From IMG/VR virus record IMGVR_UViG_3300039106_000697, positions 2,403 to 28,779 of that record: DNA of 26,377 nt; one strand, given 5' to 3'. A program made the translations under genes and the position numbers. A model generated the notes under the pieces. That model worked only from the letters and a program-made list of their open reading frames with translations. It was not told where the DNA came from and did not search any database. Positions 1 through 8,666 of this stretch are shown here, one piece after another. Position 1 is the first letter of the stretch. Each line of letters opens with the position of its first letter. Source of the stretch: a virus.

Positions 1-1
1 A

Positions 2-3000
2 GAGGATAAAGGTGCTAATTGGATCAGTAATACCGAAGAAATTATAAATCCAAATCAAGATGCTTCTTTACTAGATCCAGCGTTGGGTTCATATAACTAT
101 TCAGCTCCTGGTGCCGATCGTTTAAAAGTTTCAGCAACTCTTACACTCTTAGGTATTGACGACGATACTACAGTACCAGAATTTACAACATTATTCTTGA
201 TCAGAGATGGTCAAATGATTGAAAAATATCAAAGATCACAATATGCTCAAATATATGAAGAATTTGCAAAACGAACTTATGATGAGTCCGGTGATTATGT
301 TGTTCAGGGATTAGGAGTTCGTGTTCGTGAACATTTAGATACTGGCGCTAATGATGGATACCTAAAGATCGCAGACGGTGGTGATGTCAATAAATTAGCA
401 CTAGGCATTGCTCCTGGTTTGGCATATGTTAAGGGATATGAAGTTAATAACTTAGTTACAAAATATTTGCCTATAGATAAGAGTATAACAACAAAAAGTG
501 TTCAAGATGAATCTCTTACAGCAAGAAATGGTAATTATATTGAAGTTACTCAAATAGTTGGTGCACCACTCACAGATATTGCACAAACAGTTAATTTATA
601 TGATAAAGCTGAAACAAGAAGATCAAACACACAATTAACAAGTCAATCAACACCTTCTGGCAATACAATAGGTACTGCCAAAGTAAAAGCGTTTGAATAT
701 AATTCAGAAGATAATTATAACGTTTATCTTTTTGACATTCAAATGACAGGTTCTAATACTTTTTCAAATGTTCTTGCTGTTGGTAATACAACAGCTCCAG
801 GTTTCTTTGCTGATCTTGTTAGTTCAACAATACAGGATCCAACTCAAGCGTTAATGCTCTATGGTCTTGGATCAAATTATGTAAAAAATGTTCGCTCTGA
901 TGGTGCTGGAACCACAGATTTGAATTTTACATTTACAGATAGACAAAACATAGTTATTGATACTACTGGAATTTTTCAGGTTACGACAAATGAAACTCAT
1001 GCTTATTCACCTGGTTTATTAAGTGATACCGAAAAACACTCATTAGTTTTATATGTTACAGAATTAAGTAATACACAACTTACAGGTACTGTAAATGTTT
1101 CAACATCTTCAAATGTTGTGACTGGTCTTGGTACTACATTTACCAATCTTAATGTTAATGACACAATTAGTGTTAATGGAACAACCGGCTCGCACGTTAT
1201 CAAATCCATCACAAACAACGTAAGCTTAATTGTGAGAACAAATGGTGGATTTTCTTCAACTGTTAACGGTGCTAATTTTAATAAAATTTATAATATTGGC
1301 GACATAATTTATCTTACACAGAAAGGTTCTACGGGCGTTGAAAGAGATGTAACAGCAAGCACAGGAGTATTAGATTTTGATTTAAAAGAAACTTTCACAA
1401 ATGAAATAGATGCAGTTCTTTTTTATAACGCATCAAAAACTGATGTTAATCAAATCGATAAACGTTTAAGATCAGGACGATACGTTCAAATTAACGTCAA
1501 TGCTTTGTCTTCTAATACAAATCCTGTGAATTTAGGTTTTTCTGACTTATATCAAATTCGACAAATTAGACAAAAAACAAATTCAACTTTCTCGTCAAAC
1601 ACAGAAGGCACTTTAGTAACAGATAATTTTATAATAGATAACGGCCAAAGAGATGACTTCTACGATCATGCTAGAATAATTCCAAAAGCGGAATTACAAG
1701 CAAACACATGGTTACTTGTAGAATTGGATTATTTCGAACCAGTTACAACTGGCAGTCCAGGATCTGGATATTTCTCTGTTGAATCATATCCAATTGATGA
1801 TACAGTAGAAAGAGCCAACAATATTTTTACATATGAAATACCAATATACAAATCAACTTATAATGGACAAAGTTATAATTTAAGAAATTACTTAGATTTT
1901 AGACCGGTCAAAACTAACAGCGCCACCGATACCGGTGATTGGGGTAGTGTAGGTGCAGCAACTGTTAATCCTGGTACATCAAGTAGCTTTAACAATAACT
2001 TCATTATACCAATACCCGCAAGTCAGATTTTATGTGATTATTTCTATTATTTGGCACGAAGAGATATGGTAGTATCAGATATTAATGGTACTTTCTCTGT
2101 CATATCTGGTGTTCCAGATATCGCTCCAGTTTCACCCTCGGTTCCAGATATTTACATGGGTATTGCAAATCTTTATATACCTCCATATCCATCATTAGCA
2201 ACAACCTACGCAAGAATTTTAAATAAGCCAAGAGAAGGTGTTGCTGTCAAGAAAATCACAAACACAAGATACACGATGAGGGATATTGGAACATTAAAAC
2301 AAAGAATCGAAAATCTTGAGTATTATAACGCATTAACTCTTCTTGAAAAGAACACGACCGATTTATTAATACCAGATGAAAACGGTAATGACAGATTTAA
2401 AAATGGATTCTTTGTTGACGGATTTATAGATCACTCATTAGGTGCAACATACAATAAAGATTATAATATTGCTGTTGATAAAGCAGAAAATTTGATTCGT
2501 CCAGTATACGAAATGGAATCTCTTACATTTGATTATGATCAGATTTCAAGTACAAATATTACTAAAACAGGTAATCTGTTCTCGTTACCATATACAGAAA
2601 CCGTGTTATTAGAACAGGCAAGAGTTACTACAACTAGAAATATTGAACAAAGCGTTTATAGATTTATTGGTAGAATTGAACTTCTCCCAGACTCCGATGT
2701 TTGGATGGATGAAACTACAGTTGACACTACGGTTGATACAGGTAGTGAATTGCCAGCAAACAACCTAATAACATCGACATATGGTGCTTGGGCTGATGTA
2801 CACACAGGATCTACAATTTATAATGTATACTCACGAAGAGCCGGCGATCACACTCTTGATTCAGATAATCGCCTTATCGGAACATTCTCAACATATGAGC
2901 AAGCTTTAGCAGCACTTGGTGGTCTTAGTAGTAATTTTGCCGGCAAAACTATCACAAATCAAAGAGGTTTTATCGAAACTGTAACTGGTTCGACAGAACA

Positions 3001-5209
3001 AACAAGATTGGTGCTTTCAAGTGGTATGACAACTGATAGTCAGTTACAACAAGCTGGATCTTTTGTTACTAACACATCAATAATTCCATATATCAGACCT
3101 CAAACTATTGACGTTGTTGTTCGTGGACTAAAAGCGAATACAACATATTATACATGGTTTGATGGCGAAAATATGACGAATTTTGTCACACCAAGAATAC
3201 TACAGGAAACGGATGATGCAAATCCTCTTCCAGAACTTTATGGTGCTGAAGGTTCTACTTGGAAAACCAATTCATATGGTCTTTTGGTTGGTAAATTAAG
3301 ACTACCCGATACCAAGAGATTTCAGGTTGGTTCAAAAGAAGTTATCGTTACTGATAATCCAACAAATTCTGTTGATGCAACTTCATTTGCGAAAAGTTAT
3401 TTCTTTGCAAGTGGTATTCATGTTGAGAGAACGAATGCGACATTCTCGACAAGAACTATTCAAGAAATTAATGAAACTAATTATGAAACAAGAATTGTAC
3501 CTGGTGTAAGAACAGTAGAAGAAACTGGTTGGTCTTGTATGGCATATTCATTCAAAGTTGAAGTGCCAAAAGAAGAGCCTGGTGTGTTCTTGACCTCAGT
3601 TGATGTTTTCGTTAAACAAGTTCACCCAACATTAGGTGTTTGGTTTGAAATTCGTGAAATGAGTACCGATGGTGGTGTTTCACGAACTCAAGTACCTTAT
3701 AGTGAAGTTTGGTACAAATCAAGCGAAATAACAACAACAGCAGATGGAACAACACCACATAACGTTCAATTCCCATCACCTGTATTCTTGAAAAATAACA
3801 CACAATACGCTTTTGTGATACACACAGAAGGTGTAAATCCAGATACATATTTCTGGATATCAAGACTTGGTGAGACAGACATTATAACAAATACTCCAGT
3901 TACTGGTCGTAAATTAACTGGAACTTTATATACAACAAACAATAATCTAAATTGGGATATTGTACCTGATGTTGATTTGAAAGTAAAATTCTATCGTGCA
4001 GCATTTAATACTGCTGTTACAGGTAGCGCAATATTTGGTAACAAGCCGTATGAGTTTTTAACTCTTGCGAATACTTCTGCCAACTTTAATGTTGCTGGTG
4101 AAACTATTCAGTCAAGTCAAATATTAACTTTGGCTGATGTTTCCAATACAATTTATGTCGGAAACACCATCACGCAAGGAAGTAATACTGCAAACGTTAT
4201 AGCGATTGATGGGTCGACATACTATACAAATGGTTTCTTATTTGTTACAGGTTCATTTACAGCTAATGCGGGTGCAACTACTGGAAATATTACAGCAATA
4301 TCAGTTGGTACTGGAAAGGTAGTTAAATATGATTCTAATAAACAAAGAATGATACTTGACACATCTAACGGTAAATTCTTTGAAAATTCTGAAATTCGTG
4401 GGTCTATATCAAATAAATCTGGCAAAATTAACTCAATAAATGAATTTGTATTTTCTACAGTAAATTTCAAACCAAGAAAATTGGATTTTGAAAAAACAAA
4501 TACAACTCTTGAAATGAGAGGAAGATTACTATCGACAAATACATATGCTCAGTATTCAACATTTACACCAGACACAACTTATGAGTTCCCAGAACAATAT
4601 ACAATTAAGTCCAGAACTACAGAAGTTGAAGATTATTCGTCTGCAAATTCAATTCTAATAAGAGCTACATTTAGTTCGTTGAGTGGTTTCGTTTCGCCAA
4701 TTCTTGATTTGTCCACAACTCATAATGTTTTCATCAAAAATATTGTGAATAATGATTCAACAAACGAAGATTCTGCGTCAGGTGGTAATTTGACCAATAA
4801 GTATATTTCGAAAATAGTAACTCTTGCTGATGGACAAGATGCAGAAGATTTGATCGTAAAAATTAAAGCATATCGTCCACCAACAACTGATGTTAAAGTT
4901 TGGATGAAAATACGAAACGCAGAAGATGGTCAAGAATTTAATTTGCGTCCATGGATAGAAATGACAAAAGAAGGTAATGAAGCTTTTTCATCTCTTATAA
5001 GTAAAAATGATTTTATTGACTATACTTTTGTTGTTCCAACTTCCATGCTCGGCGATCCAAATAATACGGGACCTATTCAGTATACTGCTTCAAATGGATC
5101 TTTACTTGTTACATTTAAACAGTTCTCAATAAAAATTGGACTATTGGCAACAAACAGTTCTGTTGTTCCTAGAGTCGGTGAATTGAGAGCAATTGCTTTA
5201 CAGAAATAA
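2..5209 (+). CDS. Giant virion structural protein, DUF4815-like (5' end missing)
   Basis: The frame is open from base 2 with no stop, so the gene begins before the window. The TTG at 83 is only an internal codon, and 27 sense codons precede it. About 1735 residues are visible. Near the left edge is the motif APGADRLK, typical of the DUF4815 family of phage tail/virion proteins. Around base 2270 the protein reads RYTMRDIG, followed by RIENLEYY and later DRFKNGFFVDGF, a set I associate with the large structural proteins of T4-like cyanophages. Near the C terminus are a DAEDLIVKIKAYRPP segment and the ending PRVGELRAIAL, also typical of that group. The middle is Thr/Asn/Ser-rich and predicted mainly beta. 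The role is probably a tail or baseplate-associated structural protein. The family assignment is from memory of motifs, and the exact position in the virion is unknown. Confidence 0.85.
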   Translation, partial: EDKGANWISNTEEIINPNQDASLLDPALGSYNYSAPGADRLKVSATLTLLGIDDDTTVPEFTTLFLIRDGQMIEKYQRSQYAQIYEEFAKRTYDESGDYVVQGLGVRVREHLDTGANDGYLKIADGGDVNKLALGIAPGLAYVKGYEVNNLVTKYLPIDKSITTKSVQDESLTARNGNYIEVTQIVGAPLTDIAQTVNLYDKAETRRSNTQLTSQSTPSGNTIGTAKVKAFEYNSEDNYNVYLFDIQMTGSNTFSNVLAVGNTTAPGFFADLVSSTIQDPTQALMLYGLGSNYVKNVRSDGAGTTDLNFTFTDRQNIVIDTTGIFQVTTNETHAYSPGLLSDTEKHSLVLYVTELSNTQLTGTVNVSTSSNVVTGLGTTFTNLNVNDTISVNGTTGSHVIKSITNNVSLIVRTNGGFSSTVNGANFNKIYNIGDIIYLTQKGSTGVERDVTASTGVLDFDLKETFTNEIDAVLFYNASKTDVNQIDKRLRSGRYVQINVNALSSNTNPVNLGFSDLYQIRQIRQKTNSTFSSNTEGTLVTDNFIIDNGQRDDFYDHARIIPKAELQANTWLLVELDYFEPVTTGSPGSGYFSVESYPIDDTVERANNIFTYEIPIYKSTYNGQSYNLRNYLDFRPVKTNSATDTGDWGSVGAATVNPGTSSSFNNNFIIPIPASQILCDYFYYLARRDMVVSDINGTFSVISGVPDIAPVSPSVPDIYMGIANLYIPPYPSLATTYARILNKPREGVAVKKITNTRYTMRDIGTLKQRIENLEYYNALTLLEKNTTDLLIPDENGNDRFKNGFFVDGFIDHSLGATYNKDYNIAVDKAENLIRPVYEMESLTFDYDQISSTNITKTGNLFSLPYTETVLLEQARVTTTRNIEQSVYRFIGRIELLPDSDVWMDETTVDTTVDTGSELPANNLITSTYGAWADVHTGSTIYNVYSRRAGDHTLDSDNRLIGTFSTYEQALAALGGLSSNFAGKTITNQRGFIETVTGSTEQTRLVLSSGMTTDSQLQQAGSFVTNTSIIPYIRPQTIDVVVRGLKANTTYYTWFDGENMTNFVTPRILQETDDANPLPELYGAEGSTWKTNSYGLLVGKLRLPDTKRFQVGSKEVIVTDNPTNSVDATSFAKSYFFASGIHVERTNATFSTRTIQEINETNYETRIVPGVRTVEETGWSCMAYSFKVEVPKEEPGVFLTSVDVFVKQVHPTLGVWFEIREMSTDGGVSRTQVPYSEVWYKSSEITTTADGTTPHNVQFPSPVFLKNNTQYAFVIHTEGVNPDTYFWISRLGETDIITNTPVTGRKLTGTLYTTNNNLNWDIVPDVDLKVKFYRAAFNTAVTGSAIFGNKPYEFLTLANTSANFNVAGETIQSSQILTLADVSNTIYVGNTITQGSNTANVIAIDGSTYYTNGFLFVTGSFTANAGATTGNITAISVGTGKVVKYDSNKQRMILDTSNGKFFENSEIRGSISNKSGKINSINEFVFSTVNFKPRKLDFEKTNTTLEMRGRLLSTNTYAQYSTFTPDTTYEFPEQYTIKSRTTEVEDYSSANSILIRATFSSLSGFVSPILDLSTTHNVFIKNIVNNDSTNEDSASGGNLTNKYISKIVTLADGQDAEDLIVKIKAYRPPTTDVKVWMKIRNAEDGQEFNLRPWIEMTKEGNEAFSSLISKNDFIDYTFVVPTSMLGDPNNTGPIQYTASNGSLLVTFKQFSIKIGLLATNSSVVPRVGELRAIALQK

Positions 5210-5212
5210 AAA

Positions 5213-5422
5213 ATGGATAAAGAAACTACAGTTCAAGGATTGTTCAGAACAGATACGGGTGCTTTGATAAATAAAAATAACGAAGCACTTGTATCTTACA
5301 AAAGAAAAAAAGAACAATCGAAAAAGATGCAAGAGTTGGAAAAAAAAGTTGATACGATCAATGACGATATTAACGATATCAAAAAAATGATTTTTCAATT
5401 ATTAGAAAAAAATAAGGCGTAA
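5213..5422 (+). CDS. Small coiled-coil phage protein, function unknown
   Basis: This 69-residue, highly charged protein starts three bases after the upstream stop. The N-terminal third (TTVQGLFRTDTGALINKNNEAL) is followed from about residue 30 by a Lys/Glu-rich helix with heptad-like spacing (MQELEKKVDTINDDINDIKK), so it is probably a parallel coiled coil. A gene of this size at this place, between the giant structural protein and the fibres, fits a connector, trimerisation aid or assembly factor, but no named family is recognised. An overlapping minus-strand ORF of similar length is discarded, because every well-supported gene here is on the + strand and spacing on both sides is tight. Function is inferred from context only. 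Confidence 0.75.
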   Translation: MDKETTVQGLFRTDTGALINKNNEALVSYKRKKEQSKKMQELEKKVDTINDDINDIKKMIFQLLEKNKA

Positions 5423-5425
5423 TTA

Positions 5426-6901
5426 ATGGCGATTCAACAAATTTCAACCAGTAATACTTTTCAACAATGGTTAACTTCGACACAATTGTTGATTGAACAC
5501 GCTAATTACTTTCAAAATACATCAAATTTAGTATTTGAAACTGCGAATAATGTTTCAAATACTTATACTGATATTTTAAATTTCGTTAGCACAGCGTCAA
5601 ATACAGCGAATGATGCAAATATAACTGCAACTAATGCAAATAATATTGCGACTGTAGCAAACGCAACTGCTTATAATGCAAATAGTATTGCTAATATAGC
5701 GAATGCAACTGCTTACGCAGCAAATACACTTGCAACTCAAATAATTGGTGAATTGACAAGTGGTAATGTTACTATTGAGATTATCAATAACACCACAGTA
5801 GATTCAAATCACTTTATTGGATTTTTTGAAGTTTCCTCTGGATTGACTTCTAACATTTATGCATCTTCATCAAAACTAAGTTTTAATCCAAATTCTGGCG
5901 CTCTTAATACCATAGAATATAAAGTTAATGGTGTTACCGTTATTGATAGTGCGAGAACGATAACGAATCTTGGTTCACCACTTGCAATTTCACAGGGTGG
6001 TACTGGACAGTCAACTGCTGCAAACGCAAGAGCAAATCTTGGTTTAGCGATTGGTACTGATGTTCAAGCATATAATGCAACACTAGCAACAGTTGCAGGT
6101 GGAACATACATAGGTGCAACTTCAATAACCACATTAGGTACTATTGCAACTGGAACTTGGAGTGCAACAGCGATTGCAGCAAATAGAGGTGGTACTGGAC
6201 AAACATCGTATGCTATTGGTGATATATTATATGCAAGTTCATCATCAGCTTTAACAAAACTTGCTGGCGTTGCAACTGGTAATACTTTAATTTCTGGTGG
6301 CGTTGCAACTGCACCATCTTGGGGTAAAGTTGGTCTGACGACACATATTACTGGTACTTTAGCAATAGCAAATGGTGGAACTGGAGCAACTGATGCTGCA
6401 ACTGCAAGAAGTAACCTTGGTCTAGCAATCGGAACAAATGTTCAAGCATATAACGCAAATCTTGCTACATGGGCAACAAAAACTGCTCCTTCTGGTGTTA
6501 TTGTAGGTACAACAGATACTCAAACATTAACCAACAAAACACTCAATTCTGCAAATCTTGCTTCAGCGAATATTAGTGGTGGATTATTAAATGATGGTTA
6601 TACGGAAGAAGTATATGCGATCAGTGGTACTACGCCAGCATTATCACCAAACAACGGTTCGATTCAAACTTGGACTCTTTCTGGCACTTCAACACCTACT
6701 GCTGGTACTTGGGCATCTGGACAATCAATAACTTTAATGGTTGACGATGGAAGTGCTCGTACTATAGTTTGGACAAGTGTCCCCGTGACTTGGAAAACAA
6801 ATGGTGGATCAGCGCCGGCTCTTAATACAACTGGTAACACAGCAATAGTATTATGGAAAGTTGGTACCACAATTTATGGAGCCCGTGTCGGAGATTATTA
6901 A
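5426..6901 (+). CDS. Tail fibre protein with coiled-coil N terminus and GGTGQ repeats (cassette A)
   Basis: A 491-residue fibre with three parts. Residues 1-107 begin with an attachment-like segment (MAIQQISTSNTFQQWL) and continue as Ala/Asn-rich repeats such as NATAYNANSIANIANATAY, expected to form a trimeric coiled coil. The middle carries repeats typical of phage fibres: QGGTGQSTAANARANLGL near residue 190, RGGTGQTSYAIGDILYASSS, and a second NGGTGATDAATARSNLGL near 315. Residues from about 355 start with VGTTDTQTLTNKTL and end in a domain with TLMVDDG, LNTTG, LWKVGT and YGARVG. That domain recurs at the end of the 1916-residue fibre at 12527-18277. A weak AAGG lies eight bases before the ATG. 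The stop overlaps the next start (TAATG). The likely role is a distal fibre carrying the glycine-rich product of the next gene. Confidence 0.85.
   Translation: MAIQQISTSNTFQQWLTSTQLLIEHANYFQNTSNLVFETANNVSNTYTDILNFVSTASNTANDANITATNANNIATVANATAYNANSIANIANATAYAANTLATQIIGELTSGNVTIEIINNTTVDSNHFIGFFEVSSGLTSNIYASSSKLSFNPNSGALNTIEYKVNGVTVIDSARTITNLGSPLAISQGGTGQSTAANARANLGLAIGTDVQAYNATLATVAGGTYIGATSITTLGTIATGTWSATAIAANRGGTGQTSYAIGDILYASSSSALTKLAGVATGNTLISGGVATAPSWGKVGLTTHITGTLAIANGGTGATDAATARSNLGLAIGTNVQAYNANLATWATKTAPSGVIVGTTDTQTLTNKTLNSANLASANISGGLLNDGYTEEVYAISGTTPALSPNNGSIQTWTLSGTSTPTAGTWASGQSITLMVDDGSARTIVWTSVPVTWKTNGGSAPALNTTGNTAIVLWKVGTTIYGARVGDY
6890..6893 (+). promoter_or_regulatory. Ribosome binding site for the glycine-rich tip gene
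   Basis: GGAG lies seven bases before the ATG at 6901. It supports that ATG, which overlaps the fibre stop as TAATG, over the in-frame ATG at 6853. The earlier ATG is inside the fibre's conserved LWKVGT coding region and has no such site. Confidence 0.6.
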
Positions 6902-7770
6902 TGTTAGCAACTAAAGCATTGAGTGCAACTGCCGCAATACCACCTGGGCAAGCTGAATACACAAGTGGTGGAACATACACTTGGGTTTGCCCAAATGGTG
7001 TTTCAACAGTATGTGTAGTTTGTGTTGGTGCCGGTGGGCCGGGAACTAACATTTTAGATGTTGCATATACCGCCGCAGGCGGCGGAGCTTTAGCTTATAA
7101 AAATAATATCCCAGTCGTACCTGGGGAGTCTTATACTGTAGTGGTTGCACCACTAGGTTCATCACCAACAATAGATGGTCAATCTTCTTCTTTTTCTTAT
7201 GGTGCAACAACTTATGTAAGCGCAGCTGGCGGAAATAGAGGTAATAGAGCAAGTTTACCTGGTCGAGGTGGGCAAGCTTCATCCTGTATAGGTGATGTTG
7301 CATATAGTGGTGGAAATGGAGGCGCACATACAGGTAATGGTTCTCCTGGTGGTGGCGGCGCCGCAGGTTATTCAGGTAACGGTGGTAATGGTGGTTCTGA
7401 TGCGGTAGCAGGAAATAGTGGATCTGCTGGAAATGGTGGTGGCGGTGGTGGTGGATCTGCATCGTACGGTGCATACTCTACAGAAGCTGGTAGTGGCGGC
7501 GGCGGTGTCGGAATTTATGGTGAAGGAAGTTCTGGATTGGGAGGGACTATTTCTCCTTCAACATTAGATGGTGGTGGCAAAGGTGGATCTGGTGGTGAAG
7601 ATGGTAATTATGCAATATCGAATCGATATGGTGTTGGTGGATCTTATGGTGGTGGAGGTGGTGCTGGTGACATAAATGGTCAGTACATTGGTATTGGCGG
7701 TGGTGGTGCTGTAAGAATTATATGGGGTGCTAACAGAGCATTTCCATCAACAAATACAGGAGACGTTTAA
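6901..7770 (+). CDS. Glycine-rich tail-tip/adhesin protein (cassette A)
   Basis: From the ATG at 6901 the product is 289 residues. The 48 bases of open frame before it belong to the fibre gene. The N-terminal part (YTSGGTYTWVCPNGVSTVCV) is a beta strand pattern common at the start of phage glycine-rich domains, followed by GGGALAYKNNIPVVPGESYTVVV. From about residue 100 the chain is dominated by Gly runs with Asn, Ser and Ala (GGNGGNGGS, GNGGGGGGGS, GGGGVGIYGEG), and it ends GGGAVRIIWG...FPSTNTGDV. Gly-rich tips of this sort resemble the polyglycine-sandwich adhesins (gp38-type) of T2- and S16-like phages, which bind the host receptor. That parallel is inference from composition and gene order, not from homology I can test. 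Its position directly after a fibre and before an assembly-type gene mirrors cassette B. Confidence 0.8.
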   Translation: MLATKALSATAAIPPGQAEYTSGGTYTWVCPNGVSTVCVVCVGAGGPGTNILDVAYTAAGGGALAYKNNIPVVPGESYTVVVAPLGSSPTIDGQSSSFSYGATTYVSAAGGNRGNRASLPGRGGQASSCIGDVAYSGGNGGAHTGNGSPGGGGAAGYSGNGGNGGSDAVAGNSGSAGNGGGGGGGSASYGAYSTEAGSGGGGVGIYGEGSSGLGGTISPSTLDGGGKGGSGGEDGNYAISNRYGVGGSYGGGGGAGDINGQYIGIGGGGAVRIIWGANRAFPSTNTGDV

Positions 7771-8306
7771 TGTGGATTTATGAAGCAGATTTAAAAGTTT
7801 TTAAAACTCATTCTGATATCAGATCGTATTTTAAAGACGTATCAATGCCAACTACAATATCGGAAAGTAATATTTCTTCACTCGGAGTAAAACCTGTTAC
7901 GAAAGTTAGCCCACCAAGTTATGACTATGTTACTCAAATTCTTGAAGAAGATTTACCAGTTCAAATAAATGGTATTTGGACTCAAAGTTGGAAAATTCGT
8001 TCAGCAACACAAGAAGAATCAAATCAACGAAAGATAGAAGTTAAAGAAAAAATTATTAAATCTGTTCAAAATAGATTAGATGTATTTGCACAGAGCAAAG
8101 GATATGACAGCATTCTTGCTGCAACTACATATGCCACATCAATTGTTGCAGAATTCAAAGCAGAAGGTCAGTATGCTGTAGAAGCAAGAGATATAACTTG
8201 GAAAAAACTTTTTGAAATATTTGCAGATGTAGATTCGGGAAAAAGAGCAATGCCAAATAATTACTCAGAGATAGAATCAGAATTACCAGTATTAAATTGG
8301 AAATAA
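7770..8306 (+). CDS. Putative tail-fibre assembly protein (cassette A copy)
   Basis: This 178-residue protein is clearly paralogous to the 185-residue product at 19543-20100. Both share, in order, an aromatic N-terminal segment, SPxYD, VQINGIWTQ/TQINGIWTQ, a central charged helix, RLDVFAQS, GYD, YATS, EGQY/EGRY, VEAR, TW and an ESELPVL/ETELPIL ending followed by W. This is a widespread phage family with no firm function that I know. Its place after fibre and tip genes suggests a fibre assembly chaperone. AGGAG at 7758-7762, seven bases upstream, supports the ATG at 7770, and the start overlaps the previous stop (TAATG), so translation is probably coupled. The stop is followed by a 27-base gap holding a possible late promoter. 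Confidence 0.75.
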   Translation: MWIYEADLKVFKTHSDIRSYFKDVSMPTTISESNISSLGVKPVTKVSPPSYDYVTQILEEDLPVQINGIWTQSWKIRSATQEESNQRKIEVKEKIIKSVQNRLDVFAQSKGYDSILAATTYATSIVAEFKAEGQYAVEARDITWKKLFEIFADVDSGKRAMPNNYSEIESELPVLNWK

Positions 8307-8309
8307 ATA
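8302..8309 (+). promoter_or_regulatory. Possible T4-type late promoter
   Basis: AATAAATA matches the T4 late motif TATAAATA at 7 of 8 bases and is followed by C. It overlaps the stop of the 178-residue gene. A transcript starting a few bases downstream would include the strong AGGAG before 8334. In AT-rich DNA a 7/8 match is weak evidence alone; position in one of the few intergenic gaps raises it. Confidence 0.3.
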
Positions 8310-8322
8310 CTAAAATTAAAAC

Positions 8323-8327
8323 AGGAG
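8323..8327 (+). promoter_or_regulatory. Ribosome binding site deciding a GTG start
   Basis: AGGAG followed by a run of six T and then GTG at 8334. This spacing of six bases is what supports the non-ATG start of the next gene. Confidence 0.65.
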
Positions 8328-8333
8328 TTTTTT

Positions 8334-8666
8334 GTGGCAGCATATTCAGAAATCGTCATCGAACAGTATGCAGATTTTTCCACTACGGTTACAATCAATG
8401 ATCTTCAAGGTGATTATTTAAATTTAGCAACATATTCAGCATCATCTCAAATTAGAAAGTCATACTATTCTACTACAGCAACCAGTCTTACTGTTCAAGT
8501 TACTGATTCTGCTAATGGTTTATTGACAGTTTCTTTAGATGCGGCAAATACATCAAACTTATCTGCGGGAAGATATGTATACGATTTAGTTATACAATCT
8601 AACGACAATAAAAAAACAAGAGTTGTTGAGGGTATAGCAACAGTCATTCCAGGCGTAACTCGATAA
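8334..8666 (+). CDS. Small Ig-like virion/tail protein
   Basis: The 110-residue product starts at a GTG behind a strong AGGAG. It reads as a single beta-sandwich domain: EIVIEQYADFSTTVTI, SSQIRKSYYSTTATSLTVQV, then LTVSLDAANTSNL, AGRYVYDLVIQS and VVEGIATVIPGVT. The pattern of a short beta protein with QIRKSYYS and GRYVYD...RVVEGI...PGVT is one I recognise from structural gene clusters of T4-like aquatic phages, where it is annotated only as a virion or hypothetical protein. The stop overlaps the ATG of the collagen-like fibre (TAATG), which suggests a fixed stoichiometric or assembly link between the two. The Ig-like fold is inferred from strand pattern. Confidence 0.75.
   Translation: MAAYSEIVIEQYADFSTTVTINDLQGDYLNLATYSASSQIRKSYYSTTATSLTVQVTDSANGLLTVSLDAANTSNLSAGRYVYDLVIQSNDNKKTRVVEGIATVIPGVTR

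Noticed and set aside
83-85. TTG at 83 as the start of the first gene
   Set aside because: The frame is open to the left edge and the upstream residues fit the family, so the gene is simply truncated by the window.
1003-5398. Minus-strand ORFs opposite the giant structural protein and the coiled-coil gene
   Set aside because: Short, without recognisable domains, and lying opposite well-supported + strand genes.
6853-6900. ATG at 6853 as start of the glycine-rich gene (and the matching ATG at 18229 for the propeller gene)
   Set aside because: Both lie inside the conserved fibre end (LWKVGT region); ATGs at 6901 and 18277 overlap the stop codons and have better ribosome binding sites.
6890-6905. 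Programmed frameshift joining fibre and tip into one protein
   Set aside because: No slippery heptamer was seen at the TAATG or TGATG overlaps, and each downstream gene has its own ATG with an acceptable ribosome binding site; coupled restart is simpler.
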